A stretch of 64,000 nucleotides of DNA from Betaproteobacteria bacterium (GTDB lineage Bacteria; Pseudomonadota; Gammaproteobacteria; Burkholderiales; SG8-39): assembly GCA_016195915.1 (NCBI GenBank), contig JACPYS010000037.1, positions 1 through 64,000 of the forward strand, written 5' to 3'. Position 1 is the first letter of the stretch; every line of letters begins with the position of its first letter. Shown one piece after another: positions 1 to 9,514 of this stretch. The notes beneath the pieces were generated by a model that searched no databases, was not told where the DNA came from, and saw nothing but the letters and a program-made list of their open reading frames with translations. A program made the position numbers and the translations under genes.

Positions 1-136
1 AAACAAAAACCTCCTCGCCAAGGACCAAGGTCTCCACTACAAGCCTCGCCGCAAACTGGGCCGCTTTGCATCAAGCACTTACCTCATGCACCGACCCGAT
101 TTCGCTCAAAATCAACGGCAAGTTGAGAAAGACGGG

Positions 137-3100
137 CTAGCTGCAGCTGAATTTTAGGCGGGCGGGCTGTTCACGGCCGCGTGCTCCTGCTACTCCTAGA
201 CCCGGATCGACCCCGAGCTCTTCCGCCTTCTGTTTCCATGTCAGCATTTCCGCCAGATCCCTCCGGACATTGCCTTCGCCGTTATTGTAGATTTGCGCGA
301 GCCGCGCGGCGGCTTGGCCGTATCCGGAACTCGCGAGCTGCCGGTACATCCGTACTGCGGCGTGCACGTCGGTGGATTCGGTCGCCTGTGCCTTCTTGCA
401 AAGCGCGAGCGGATCGACCGACACGACTTGTGTCGGTGGCGCTTTCTCGGCCGGTGCTTTCTCCGCCGCAGCCGTTGGCGCGGGCGGCTTCTCGACCGGG
501 GATTCCACCGCCACCACTTTCCCCGCCGCCTTCGAGGCCGCCGCTTTAACCGCGGCTTTCTCGGCCGCGGCTCTCTCGGCTGCGGCTTTCTCGGCTGCGG
601 CTTTTTCGGCTGCGACTCGTTCGGCCTCGGCCGCTATTTCCGCTGGAGTCTTCACGGGCGGTTTAGGCGGTGACTTGCCCGCCGCCTCCTTCGCCTTCGC
701 CAACTCTTCCTGCCGCAGTTTGGCAACTTCCACCTGCTTCTTAGCCTGTTCCTCGCGCTGCTTCGTCAACTCCTCCTGCTTTGCCAGCTCGGCCTCGCGT
801 TGCTTCGTCTGTTCCGCGAGTTCGCGCTGCTTCGCCAAATCGCCCGACTTCTTCGCCTCGCCCTCGGCCAGCTTGTACTCGGCGAGTTGCTTCCACAGTG
901 CCGCTTCGTTCTCTCTCTCGACAATTACCGCTTTGTTGGCCGCCTTGGCCTCGTCGAGCATCTTCTGAATCTCGGCCATCTGCTTTGCTTCATCGGCAGG
1001 CGGTGCTAAGTAGTACCAAACGCCGCCGCCGATCGCCGCCACCAGCACGCCGATGATGATCGGAACGTACACCGGAATCTTCTTCGGCGGCGCATCCGCC
1101 TCGCGGTCCCTCAACTCGGCTTCGCGCTTCGCGAACTCGGCTTCGCGCTTCGCCTTTTCTTCGGTTTCGCGCTTCGCCCTTGCTTCGGCCTCCGCCCTCG
1201 CCTTCGCTTCCGCCTCGCGCCGCGCCTTTTCATGTGCTTCGTGCCGCGTCTTGTCTTCCGCTTCCTTCCTCGTCTTGGCTTCGGCCTCGGCCCTCGCCTT
1301 CGCGTCTGCCTCGCGCCGCGCCTTCTCTTGTGCTTCGCGCCGCGCCTTGTCTTCCGCCTCCTGCTTCGCCTTGGCTTCGGCCTCGCGCCGCGCCAACTCC
1401 GCTTCGAGCTTTGCTTCGGCTTCGGCTTCGCGCTTGGCCAGCAAGGCCTCCGCTTCCCTCTTCACCCGCTCCACCTCAGCGAGGCGCGTCTTCGCCAACG
1501 CCTCCGCTCTTGCCTTGGCTTCGGCTTCCCGCTTGACCTCGGTCTCCGCGGCTGCCTTGGCTTCGGCCTCCCGCCGCGCTTCGGCTTCGGCTTCGCGCTG
1601 GCGGATCTCCTCTTCGCGCTTGGCGAGCGCAGCCGCCATCTTCTCTTTCTCCGCGGCAAGCCTCGTCCGGGTCTCCACCTCGCGGCGCGCGGCCTCCTCG
1701 GTTTCGCGGCGCTCCTGCTCCGCCGCCTGCTTGGACTTTGCCCCGCTTTCCTCGGCCGTGCCGCCTTTTAGCTTGGCAATCTTGCGTTTCGCGAGCGACG
1801 TATAGATGCCCTTCGGAAACTTCTCAACGTGCAGTTCGAAATCGTCGGGGTCGTTGCCGTCCTTGATCGCCTTCCAGAACTCCAGTTCGACTTCCTCACT
1901 GACGACGGTGCCGGTCGAATCGGCTTGCAATGGCCCGCTTGCCTCCGCTGTCGCAAGCGCGGCCGTGTGCAGCGCCTCAATTCCACCGCCCATCGGACCC
2001 TTGATCGGTTCGGTCGCGTCGGCGTCGGCTTCGAAGTCCGCGCCCTCCAGCGCAAGCTTGAGCGCTGCCGCGAAGTCCTTCGCGCTCCCAAAGCGGTTGT
2101 CGACGATTTTCGCGAGCGCCTTGGCCACCACCTTGTCGAAGATCCCGGGTACTCTCCCATCGATCGTCGACGGGCTGGGCGGCTCCTCCTGCATGATCTT
2201 CTTCGCGATCGTCCACGCGCCCCGGCCGGTGAACGGCCGCTGCCCGGTGATGAACTGATAGAGGATGATGCCCGCGGAAAAAAGGTCCGTGCGCTTGTCG
2301 ATATTGCCGCCGACGATCTGTTCCGGCGACATGTAGGCAGGCGTACCGACCATCGTGCCGGCCTGCGTCTTTTCGATTACGGTCCTGCTGCCGGCTTCCT
2401 GCAGCACGCGCGCCACGCCGAAGTCGGTGAGCTTCGTGCGGCCCCGCGCATCGATCATCACATTGGCGGGCTTGATGTCGCGGTGGATGATTCCCGCGTT
2501 GTGCGCCTTCTCGAGCGCGTCGAGCAGTTCGCACATGATGCGCACGACTTCCTTCAGCTCGAAACGCTCGTTCGCGTCGAAGAAGCTCTTGAGTTCCTTG
2601 CCCTTGATGAACTCCATCACCAGGTACGCAAGATCGCCCTCCTCGCCGAAGTCGTAGATCTGGACGATGTTCGGGTGATTAAGGCGCGCAACTGCCTGCG
2701 CCTCGCGGATGAACCGCGCGGAATACTCTTTCGCCGCATCCGGTTCGAGATTCGACTTGAGGATCGTCTTGATCGCGATGCGCCGCCCAAGCCGCGGGTC
2801 CAGGCCATCGTATACGAGGCCCATCGCACCCTTTCCCAGGATACCGTTGAGCTTGTATCGGCCGAGTTCCTTTCGCTCGGCTACCTCATCCATCGCGTCC
2901 ACTTCGGCAGGGAGCGCACGGGCGGGCATAACCGGCACAGGCTTCGACTCCCCTACAAAGGTAGCAACCTCGTGCGTTGGAAGTTCGGCTTCGAGTTTGC
3001 CCGTGACTTCGGCCACTTGCTGCGCTTCCGCCTCGGCTTCGCGCTCGGCCGGCGCCGCTTTGGGTGTGCGGATCTTCTCGGCCAGGTGTATTGGGGTGTG

Positions 3101-3298
3101 GCTGCCGGGGAGGCGCGCCAACGAGGAACCGCCCGAAGCACTACCTGAGACATCAGCCGGACGGCCGCATTCGGAACAGAACTTCGCGGTCGCGGACAGC
3201 TCTGCACCGCACTCGCATCGTCGAACCAAGCTGGCTCCGCACTCCTCGCAGTACTTCGCGCGTGCTGGGCTCTCGTGTCGGCACTTGGGGCACTGCAC
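137..3298 (-). CDS. Zn-ribbon Ser/Thr protein kinase with coiled coil, one TM segment and C-terminal Sel1-like repeat
   Basis: Hanks-type protein kinase expected to phosphorylate Ser/Thr on the cytoplasmic side of the inner membrane. With the chosen GTG start (1053 aa) the protein opens with two CxxC...CxxC zinc ribbons (residues 1-45). The kinase domain (about 147-410) has the glycine loop GKGAMG (155-160), Lys177, HRD (272-274), DFG (292-294) and the bacterial-type SPEQ (324-327). A long Lys/Arg/Glu/Ala coiled coil follows, then one TM helix near 743-765, a second coiled coil, an Ala/Lys-rich linker and a Sel1-like repeat near the C-terminus. The GTG was preferred because GGAGG lies about 10 nt upstream and the zinc ribbon begins there; an ATG at 3469 would add 57 low-quality residues. 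Divergent from the M48 protease gene. The TM/coiled-coil/Sel1 part closely resembles the protein at 10250. All catalytic motifs are present; substrates are unknown. Confidence 0.88.
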   Translation of the reverse strand: MQCPKCRHESPARAKYCEECGASLVRRCECGAELSATAKFCSECGRPADVSGSASGGSSLARLPGSHTPIHLAEKIRTPKAAPAEREAEAEAQQVAEVTGKLEAELPTHEVATFVGESKPVPVMPARALPAEVDAMDEVAERKELGRYKLNGILGKGAMGLVYDGLDPRLGRRIAIKTILKSNLEPDAAKEYSARFIREAQAVARLNHPNIVQIYDFGEEGDLAYLVMEFIKGKELKSFFDANERFELKEVVRIMCELLDALEKAHNAGIIHRDIKPANVMIDARGRTKLTDFGVARVLQEAGSRTVIEKTQAGTMVGTPAYMSPEQIVGGNIDKRTDLFSAGIILYQFITGQRPFTGRGAWTIAKKIMQEEPPSPSTIDGRVPGIFDKVVAKALAKIVDNRFGSAKDFAAALKLALEGADFEADADATEPIKGPMGGGIEALHTAALATAEASGPLQADSTGTVVSEEVELEFWKAIKDGNDPDDFELHVEKFPKGIYTSLAKRKIAKLKGGTAEESGAKSKQAAEQERRETEEAARREVETRTRLAAEKEKMAAALAKREEEIRQREAEAEARREAEAKAAAETEVKREAEAKARAEALAKTRLAEVERVKREAEALLAKREAEAEAKLEAELARREAEAKAKQEAEDKARREAQEKARREADAKARAEAEAKTRKEAEDKTRHEAHEKARREAEAKARAEAEARAKRETEEKAKREAEFAKREAELRDREADAPPKKIPVYVPIIIGVLVAAIGGGVWYYLAPPADEAKQMAEIQKMLDEAKAANKAVIVERENEAALWKQLAEYKLAEGEAKKSGDLAKQRELAEQTKQREAELAKQEELTKQREEQAKKQVEVAKLRQEELAKAKEAAGKSPPKPPVKTPAEIAAEAERVAAEKAAAEKAAAERAAAEKAAVKAAASKAAGKVVAVESPVEKPPAPTAAAEKAPAEKAPPTQVVSVDPLALCKKAQATESTDVHAAVRMYRQLASSGYGQAAARLAQIYNNGEGNVRRDLAEMLTWKQKAEELGVDPGLGVAGARGREQPARLKFSCS

Positions 3299-3548
3299 GG
3301 CGCCGGCGCCTCCGAGATTCGCGGTTGGGGCCGAGTCTGGCGCGCGCGCTCGACCGTTCAAGTTGCGGGTATGCCGCCGTCCACGGTCGCCCTGACGCGC
3401 CGGGCGGCACGACCACATCATTCTACGCGCTTGCTGCAGCTTGAGTTTATGCTGCTCTGCTGTCACCATCGCAACACTTGGTTTGACCAGTCATTCCGCG
3501 GAAATTCCGCTCGGATCGCGGTCCTGCCTTAGGGAGGAGGACCCAAGA

Positions 3549-4862
3549 ATGAACATGCCGCCGACTGCGCACCGCCTTTGCATCGGGCTGCTTCTGTGCG
3601 TCCTGGCTCTTCTCGGCGGCTGCGCTACCAACCCAATGACAGGCCGCAGCCAGCTCATTTTGGTTTCGGAACAATCGACGATCTCCACCGCCACGAGCGC
3701 CTACGCCAGCATGATGAGTACGCTCGACCAGAAGGGCGCAATGAGCAGCGATGCGGCCTTGATTGCACGAGTGCAGTCGATTACCGACCGGCTGGTAACG
3801 CAAGCCGTTCGCTATCGCCCGGACACGGAGCACTGGGCATGGAGCGTCAAGGTCATCGAGGATCCAAAAACGCTGAACGCGTTCTGCATGCCTGGCGGCA
3901 AGATGGCGATCTATACGGGTCTGATCCACCAGCTCGATGTGACGGATGATGAACTCGCGCAGGTGATGGGTCATGAAATTTCGCATGCAATCGCAAATCA
4001 TGGCGCCGAGAAAATGTCGAACCAGCTCCTGGCCAACATCGTAGTGGCCGGCATCGCTGCCGCAGCCCGAACATCCCAGGATCGTCAGAAACGTCAGGAT
4101 GTGGGAACAGCTGCTGCACTCGTTTTTATCAATCTGCCGAACAGCAGAACGGCCGAGGAGGAAGCCGACAGGCTAGGCATCGAGCTTGCGGCGCGCGCCG
4201 GTTATGATCCCCGGGCCGCCATCACCCTGTGGGAAAAGATGATGCGCCAATCGGGAGGCAACTCCCGCGTGGATTTCCTGAGCACTCATCCGGCTCCGCC
4301 GAAGAGGATCGAGGCGCTGGAGGAATTGCAAGCCCCGATGTTGAAGTTGTACGCGCAGAGCCAGCGGGAACTTGACGCAAGCAGAAAGTGGACTTCGACG
4401 GCCGCGAACGAAACCGAAGTCCCGGACGCCGAAACAGAAAACCCGGTCGAGCCCGTCGCTTCCCGGCTTTCGGACAACCAATCCCCTGCCGGCCAGCCGC
4501 TCGCCTTTTATTCCAAGGACTTCGAACAGTTCAAGAGCGGCGATGCGGAGCTATCCTGTAGCGTGCCCTGCGCCTTGTCTTTTTTTCTGAAGCAAGGGAC
4601 GCTACGCGAGCAATACGCAAAAGGTGCCTGGCGCGCGCTGGCGATGGAGACGCTGAAAACCGATTATCGCTTGGACCTCGCGTACTTCTACCTCGGAATG
4701 GCAGCGGCGGCCCTCGGATTCAAGGATGCCGGAAAGAAGTACCTTAACCTGGCGATCGCGGCTTCGGCATCGAAGGAAAGCTCTTGCGCCGATGGGATTC
4801 TCGTAAGGTGCGGGGAACTCGATATCAGGACTGCGGCTCAAACAGCATTGGCGCAAATGTGA
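3549..4862 (+). CDS. M48-family zinc metalloprotease lipoprotein
   Basis: Periplasmic zinc endopeptidase of the M48 (Oma1/HtpX/BepA/LoiP-like) family. The protein is 437 aa. It opens with a hydrophobic signal segment ending in a lipobox (LLGGC), so it is probably a lipoprotein. The zinc motif HEISH is at residues 142-146, and a downstream EEEAD segment fits the third zinc ligand. The C-terminal third (about 330-437) lies beyond the peptidase core and looks helical. The ATG at 3549 was chosen because a strong GGGAGGAGG lies just upstream and the signal peptide begins there. It is divergent from the kinase across about 250 bp and followed after about 107 bp by the TPR-CHAT gene in the same orientation. 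Family members often handle misfolded envelope proteins; a role in the surrounding signalling cassette is inferred from position only. Confidence 0.88.
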   Translation: MNMPPTAHRLCIGLLLCVLALLGGCATNPMTGRSQLILVSEQSTISTATSAYASMMSTLDQKGAMSSDAALIARVQSITDRLVTQAVRYRPDTEHWAWSVKVIEDPKTLNAFCMPGGKMAIYTGLIHQLDVTDDELAQVMGHEISHAIANHGAEKMSNQLLANIVVAGIAAAARTSQDRQKRQDVGTAAALVFINLPNSRTAEEEADRLGIELAARAGYDPRAAITLWEKMMRQSGGNSRVDFLSTHPAPPKRIEALEELQAPMLKLYAQSQRELDASRKWTSTAANETEVPDAETENPVEPVASRLSDNQSPAGQPLAFYSKDFEQFKSGDAELSCSVPCALSFFLKQGTLREQYAKGAWRALAMETLKTDYRLDLAYFYLGMAAAALGFKDAGKKYLNLAIAASASKESSCADGILVRCGELDIRTAAQTALAQM

Positions 4863-4969
4863 ATGCGAACCGCCTTCGATGGAAGACCAAGTTTTCACTC
4901 TTGCCCGATAATTAAAGCCAAGACAACCTTTTGCATATGGAAACACCTATAGCAAATATGGGGGTTGCA

Positions 4970-7900
4970 ATGCGTAAGTGCGACAGGCTGCTAGCATCGG
5001 CCGCCATAGCGGCCGTCCTCGCTGCATCTTGCGCGTCAGGCCAAGAGTCGCAGCAATCGGCCGCAGCACAAGGTCTCGGGTTGTCGAAGGCCACCGCCAT
5101 CGAAGTCTGCCGCGCCACCGGACAGCGCGCCTACCTCGAAAGCTTGGTATGCCCCGGGGGAGAAACCCCGGCGTATCGACGCGTCGGCAACTTTGGTTAC
5201 CGTAATCCAATGAATGAGCCCAAGTCACCAGGTGAAGCTGCCACCATGCGGGAGCGTGTCGTGGGTTACGGGGTGATCAAGCCTGGCGAACCCGATGTGC
5301 ATATCGTCGACGGGTACGAAGTGACGTGTGGCAATTCCAAGCAAATGATCTACATGGACATGTATCACTGCGAGCAACCCCCACCGACGTCACCGCCGCC
5401 GGGATTTGGCGTTCGTGCCGCGTCAAGCAGTTCCGAAGCCCAGGCCGGTGAGCAGGAGTGGATGCAGTACATGCAGCAAGGCGACGCGGCGTACGAGCGT
5501 GGGGATATCCGTGCAGGAATTGCTGCGTTCGAGCTTGCCCTGCGCAAAGCGGAAGCGTTCGGCCCGGAGCACACGGCAGTGGCAGCCTCGCTCCACAAAC
5601 TGGCGGGGCTTTATTATGCCCAACGCCGCTACGCCGAGGCCGAGCCGCTGTACCGCCGTTCGCTTGCGATTCGTGAAAAGGCACTCGGCCTCGAGCACCC
5701 GGATGTGGCGGCCTCGCTCTACAAACTGGCGGAGCTTTATCGAGCGCAAGGCCGCTACGCCGAGGCCGAACCACTGCTCCGCCGTTCGCTTGCGATTCTT
5801 GAAAAGGCGCTCGGCCCCGAGCACCGGTATGTGGCGATCCCGCTTAACAATCTGGCGGAGCTTTATCAAACCCAAGGCCGTTACGCCGAGGCCGAGCCGC
5901 TTTACCGACGCGCGCTTGCGATTCGTGAAAAGGCACTCGGCCCCGAGCACCCGGCGGTGGCGAGATCGCTCAACGATCTGGCGACTCTCTATCATTCGCA
6001 AAGCCGCTACGCTGACGCCGAGCCACTGCTCCGCCGTTCGCTTGCGATTCGTGAAAAGGCGCTCGGCCCCGAGCACCTGGATGTTGCGGCCTCGCTCAAT
6101 AATCTGGCGTACTTCTATCAAGCGCAAAGCCGCTACGCCGAGGCAGAGCCACTGTCCCGCCGTTCGCTTGCAATTTATGAAAAGGCGCTCGGCCCTGAAC
6201 ACCACGATGTAGCGAACCCGCTCAACAATCTGGCGAGGCTTTATAACGCGCAAGGCCGCTACGCCGAGGCCGAGCCGCTGCTTCGCCGTTCGCTCGCAAT
6301 TGGTGAAAAAGCGCTCGGCCCCGAGCGCCCATATGTGGCGACGCAGCTCAACAATTTGGCGGAGATTTATAAAAAGCAAGGCCGCTACGCCGAGGCCGAG
6401 CCACTATACCGCCGTTCACTCGCGATTCTTGAAAAGGCGTTCGGCCCCGAGAACCCGGCGGTGGCGATTTCGCTCAACAATCTGGCGGTGCTTTATGAAA
6501 CGCAAGGCCGCTACGCAGAGGCCGAGCCACTTGTTCGCCGCGCGCTTGCGATTAATGAAAAGGCTCTCGGCCCCGAGCACCCGGGTGTGGCGACTTCGCT
6601 CAACAGTCTGGCGACTCTCTATCATTCGCAGGGCCGCTACGCCGATGCCGAGCCGCTGTACCGCCGCGCGCTTGCGAATGTTGAAAAGGCGCTCGGCCCC
6701 GAGCACCCCAATGTGGCGACCTCGCTCAATAATCTGGCGTACCTCTATCAAGCGCAAAGCCGCTACGCCGAGGCAGAGCCGCTGTCCCGCCGTTCGCTTG
6801 CGATTAAGGAAAAAGTGTTCGGCCCCGAGCACCCGGATGTGGCGACTTCGCTCCTCAGTCTGGCGACTCTCTATCATTCGCAAGGCCGCTACGCCGATGC
6901 CGAGCCGCTTTACCGCCGTTCGCTTGCAATTAAGGAAAAAGCGCTCGGCCCCGAGCACCCTGATGTGGCGACCGTGCTCAGCGATCTGGCGATGTATCTC
7001 TATCGACCGCAACGCGGCTTCGCCGAGGCTGAGTCATTGCGCCGCCGTTCACTCGCGATTCGTGAAAAGGCGCTCGGCCCCGAGCACCCGGATGTGGCGG
7101 ACTCGCTCGCCAGTCTGGCTTCTATGTATCGCGTACAAAAGAAGATCCCGCAGGCGCTCGAATCCGCGCGCAGGGGAACGCGAATCCTCGTGGCACGTTT
7201 CGGCGCGCGCGCGGGATTCGAGGCGCGCGGTGCGATTTCCGAGCAGCGCCGAAAATCGAAGGCGTTCGAACAGCACGTCGCGCTCGCTTACGCGGCAGCC
7301 GGGGAAGCGCTGGAGCGGCGCGCGGCGCTGCTCGCCGAAGCGCTGGACGCCGCGCAGGGAGCGCGCTCGAGCGATACCGCCGATCAGATCTCGCGCATGG
7401 CGGCGCGCCAGGCGGCGGCGAGCGACCGGCTAGCGCAGATTGCGCGCAACCGCCAGGACCTGCTCGCGCGCTGGGAGCGGCTCGATGCCGATATATTGGC
7501 GCAACTGTCGCAGCCTACTGCGCGCCGGCAACCTGAGCGCGAAGCGCGGTTGCGCGCGGACCAGCAGGCGGTGCGTGCCTCGCTGGAGCAGCTCGATGCC
7601 CAGATCGAGCAGGAGTTCCCGCAGTACCGCGAGCTGACCGATCCACGGCCGCTCAAGCTCGATGCCGCGCAGAAGCTGCTCGCTCACGACGAAGCGCTGG
7701 TCGCAATGCTGGCGACAGAGGAGGCGACGTTCGTCTGGGTCGTTGGACCCCAGTCAGCGGATTTCCAGAGCGTGGCACTGCCACGCAAGGAACTCGCCGC
7801 CGCCGTGCAAAGTCTGCGCCGGCAGCTCGATCTCTCCACCGGCGATCCGGCGCAGATGCTCGCGAAGCCGTTCGACGTCGCCGCTTCACACGAGCTCTAT

Positions 7901-9073
7901 AAGAAGTTGTTGGGGCCGTTCGAGAAAGAACTCGCCGGGGTCAAGCACCTGATCGTAGTGCCCGATGGCCCGCTGCAAAGCCTGCCGCTCGGCGTGCTCG
8001 TGACCGAGCCGCCCGCCGCGCCGGTTGCCGCCATCGGCGATCACGCGAAAGTCGCGTGGCTCGCGAAGCGATACGCGATCACCACGCTGCCCGCGGTGGG
8101 CTCGCTGCGCGCGCTGCGAGCATTTGCGAAAGCGGCACCCGCGCCCGATCCGTTCGGCGGTTTCGGCGATCCGTTGCTGGAGGGCGGCAAGAGCGAGGGC
8201 CGCAACGCCGATATCGCGACGCTGTTCTCGCGCGGCGCGGTGGCGGACGTGAACCAGGTGCGCAAGCTTGCCCGGCTCCCCGAAACCGCGGACGAGTTGC
8301 GCGCCATTGCCACTGCGTTGAAAGCGCCACGCGACCATCTGCACCTCGGCAGGGCGGCGACCGAAGCGCAGGTCAAGAAGCTCGACCTGTCGCGCTTCCG
8401 CAACGTCGCGTTCGCCACGCACGGCTTAATGAGCGGCGAATTCAAGGGAATGGTTGAGCCAGCGCTTGTGCTCACGCCTCCCGACCAAGGCAGCGAGCTT
8501 GACGACGGTCTGCTTACCGCAAGCGAGATCTCGCAGCTCAAGCTCAACGCCGACTGGGTGATTCTGTCGGCGTGCAATACCGCCGCGCCGGATGGCACGC
8601 CGGGTGCGGAGGGCTTCTCGGGGCTCACCAAGGCATTCTTCTATTCCGGTGCACGTTCGCTGCTGGTGTCGCACTGGGCGGTGGAATCGGGCGCCGCGGT
8701 TTCGCTCACTACGCGCATGTTCGAGGAATCCGCGAACGGCGCACCCAAGGCCGAGGCGCTGCGCCGCTCGATGCTCGCGCTGATGCAGACCAAAGACAAG
8801 CCGCACTACGCCCATCCGGCGTTCTGGGCGCCGTTCGTCGTCGTCGGCGAGGGGAACGACGGGTGGGCGGGCGAGCGGCCGGTCACAGCGACTCCCGCAT
8901 CCACGCCCCCGGAGACGCGCCCCTCCTCTCCAGTGAGTGCATCGCAAACCACTGCACCGCCCGTTCCGCCGAAGCCAGTCTCGGGCGGGGAGCAGGATCC
9001 GATCGGTAATGCGGTGCAGGGAGTAAGACGGCTGTTCGATCGGATTTTCAGTGGCGACAAAGACCAACAATAG
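4970..9073 (+). CDS. TPR-CHAT protein: exported caspase-like peptidase with 13 tandem TPR repeats
   Basis: Large protein (1367 aa) joining tetratricopeptide repeats to a C-terminal CHAT domain, the caspase-clan peptidase domain found with TPRs and HetF. The N-terminus has a signal-like segment with a possible lipobox (LAASC), then a cysteine-containing region without recognised fold. Thirteen 42-residue kinesin-light-chain-type TPRs follow, each carrying a variant of GPEHPxVA. A helical linker leads to the CHAT domain. The expected dyad is present: His1151 in the ATHG motif and Cys1202 in the SACNTA motif. A Pro/Thr/Ser-rich tail ends the protein. The start at 4970 has GGGGG about 6 nt upstream and leads directly into the signal segment; an ATG in frame at 4931 is less likely. 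If exported as predicted, both repeat array and protease face the periplasm. The substrate is unknown; partner proteins of the same cassette are candidates. Confidence 0.87.
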   Translation: MRKCDRLLASAAIAAVLAASCASGQESQQSAAAQGLGLSKATAIEVCRATGQRAYLESLVCPGGETPAYRRVGNFGYRNPMNEPKSPGEAATMRERVVGYGVIKPGEPDVHIVDGYEVTCGNSKQMIYMDMYHCEQPPPTSPPPGFGVRAASSSSEAQAGEQEWMQYMQQGDAAYERGDIRAGIAAFELALRKAEAFGPEHTAVAASLHKLAGLYYAQRRYAEAEPLYRRSLAIREKALGLEHPDVAASLYKLAELYRAQGRYAEAEPLLRRSLAILEKALGPEHRYVAIPLNNLAELYQTQGRYAEAEPLYRRALAIREKALGPEHPAVARSLNDLATLYHSQSRYADAEPLLRRSLAIREKALGPEHLDVAASLNNLAYFYQAQSRYAEAEPLSRRSLAIYEKALGPEHHDVANPLNNLARLYNAQGRYAEAEPLLRRSLAIGEKALGPERPYVATQLNNLAEIYKKQGRYAEAEPLYRRSLAILEKAFGPENPAVAISLNNLAVLYETQGRYAEAEPLVRRALAINEKALGPEHPGVATSLNSLATLYHSQGRYADAEPLYRRALANVEKALGPEHPNVATSLNNLAYLYQAQSRYAEAEPLSRRSLAIKEKVFGPEHPDVATSLLSLATLYHSQGRYADAEPLYRRSLAIKEKALGPEHPDVATVLSDLAMYLYRPQRGFAEAESLRRRSLAIREKALGPEHPDVADSLASLASMYRVQKKIPQALESARRGTRILVARFGARAGFEARGAISEQRRKSKAFEQHVALAYAAAGEALERRAALLAEALDAAQGARSSDTADQISRMAARQAAASDRLAQIARNRQDLLARWERLDADILAQLSQPTARRQPEREARLRADQQAVRASLEQLDAQIEQEFPQYRELTDPRPLKLDAAQKLLAHDEALVAMLATEEATFVWVVGPQSADFQSVALPRKELAAAVQSLRRQLDLSTGDPAQMLAKPFDVAASHELYKKLLGPFEKELAGVKHLIVVPDGPLQSLPLGVLVTEPPAAPVAAIGDHAKVAWLAKRYAITTLPAVGSLRALRAFAKAAPAPDPFGGFGDPLLEGGKSEGRNADIATLFSRGAVADVNQVRKLARLPETADELRAIATALKAPRDHLHLGRAATEAQVKKLDLSRFRNVAFATHGLMSGEFKGMVEPALVLTPPDQGSELDDGLLTASEISQLKLNADWVILSACNTAAPDGTPGAEGFSGLTKAFFYSGARSLLVSHWAVESGAAVSLTTRMFEESANGAPKAEALRRSMLALMQTKDKPHYAHPAFWAPFVVVGEGNDGWAGERPVTATPASTPPETRPSSPVSASQTTAPPVPPKPVSGGEQDPIGNAVQGVRRLFDRIFSGDKDQQ
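5530..7145 (+). repeat. 13-copy in-frame 126-bp tandem repeat
   Basis: A 126-bp unit coding for one 42-residue TPR recurs 13 times inside the TPR-CHAT gene. The word for the GPEH motif recurs at about 5558, 5684, 5810, 5936 and onward every 126 bp, with one 129-bp unit near the end. Conserved words include the one coding RYAEAEPL and the one coding LAIREKALG. Neighbouring copies differ mainly in the two or three codons after GPEH and in the LxxLYxxQ segment. The near-identity at DNA level suggests recent amplification or ongoing homogenisation. Confidence 0.9.
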
Positions 9074-9184
9074 AACCGTAGCGTGCCCCCGGATCGCACC
9101 CGCGGCAGGCTGTGCGCGCGATGCATGCGCACTATTTGCCGGCCCCGTCGGTTAGCATAGCGACGCGCCTTTTCGCAAGGCGCG

Positions 9185-9228
9185 ATGTGTCTACAATTTT
9201 CCAATGTTCGAGTATAATGTAGTCACAT
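9185..9228 (+). promoter_or_regulatory. promoter with palindromic operator of the phd-vapC operon
   Basis: A consensus -10 box TATAAT (9213-9218) sits 17 bp after a -35-like TCTACA (9190-9195). The promoter is framed by an inverted repeat: ATGTGTCTACA (9185-9195) and TGTAGTCACAT (9218-9228), matching at 10 of 11 positions. One arm covers the -35 region and the other starts at the end of the -10, the usual arrangement for autorepression by a Phd/YefM-type antitoxin, whose gene starts 22 bp downstream. Confidence 0.68.
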
Positions 9229-9250
9229 TCTGCGAAGCTTGGAGCATCCC

Positions 9251-9514
9251 ATGCAAGTACCGGTGCGCGAACTGAAGGCAAATCTTTCCAAGTATCTGCG
9301 TCTGGTCCAATCCGGCCGGAGGGTCGTGGTGACGTCCCACAACACCGCGAAGGCCAGCATCGCGCCGATTTTCCAATCCGGGCAGGCGGGGGTCGACGCG
9401 CTGCTCCGCTCCGGCGCTTTGATCTGGAACGGAAAGAAACCGAAGGGCGGAAAGCTCAGGCCCCGGATCGCCGGGAAATCCGCCGCCGAGCGCGTGCTCG
9501 AAGACCGCCGATGA
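9251..9514 (+). CDS. Phd/YefM-family antitoxin
   Basis: Antitoxin of a type II toxin-antitoxin pair, 87 aa. The N-terminal half has the Phd/YefM pattern (VPVRELKANLSKYL, then VVVTSHNTAKA) that forms a DNA-binding dimer; the basic C-terminal half would bind and neutralise the toxin. The ATG is preceded by GGAG at a good distance. The gene overlaps vapC by 4 bp (ATGA), so the two are translationally coupled. A palindromic promoter lies directly upstream and fits autoregulation. The pair interrupts the run of signalling genes between the two CHAT genes. Confidence 0.85.
   Translation: MQVPVRELKANLSKYLRLVQSGRRVVVTSHNTAKASIAPIFQSGQAGVDALLRSGALIWNGKKPKGGKLRPRIAGKSAAERVLEDRR

Noticed and set aside
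2-157. An open frame at the left edge that stops at 157, overlapping the kinase end
   Set aside because: Only about 51 codons without recognisable similarity; it could be the tail of a gene outside the window but cannot be supported.
1090-1740. Repetitive GC-rich DNA inside the kinase gene, possibly a DNA repeat element
   Set aside because: It is explained by the Lys/Arg-Glu-Ala coiled coil; repeats are irregular in length and remain in frame.
3299-3469. Longer kinase start at an ATG at 3469
   Set aside because: The added 57 residues are low-quality, while GTG 3298 has a good GGAGG and starts the zinc ribbon.
5530-7145. Regular repeats suggestive of a CRISPR array
   Set aside because: The period is 126 bp, the units are continuous without spacers and each codes for an in-frame TPR.
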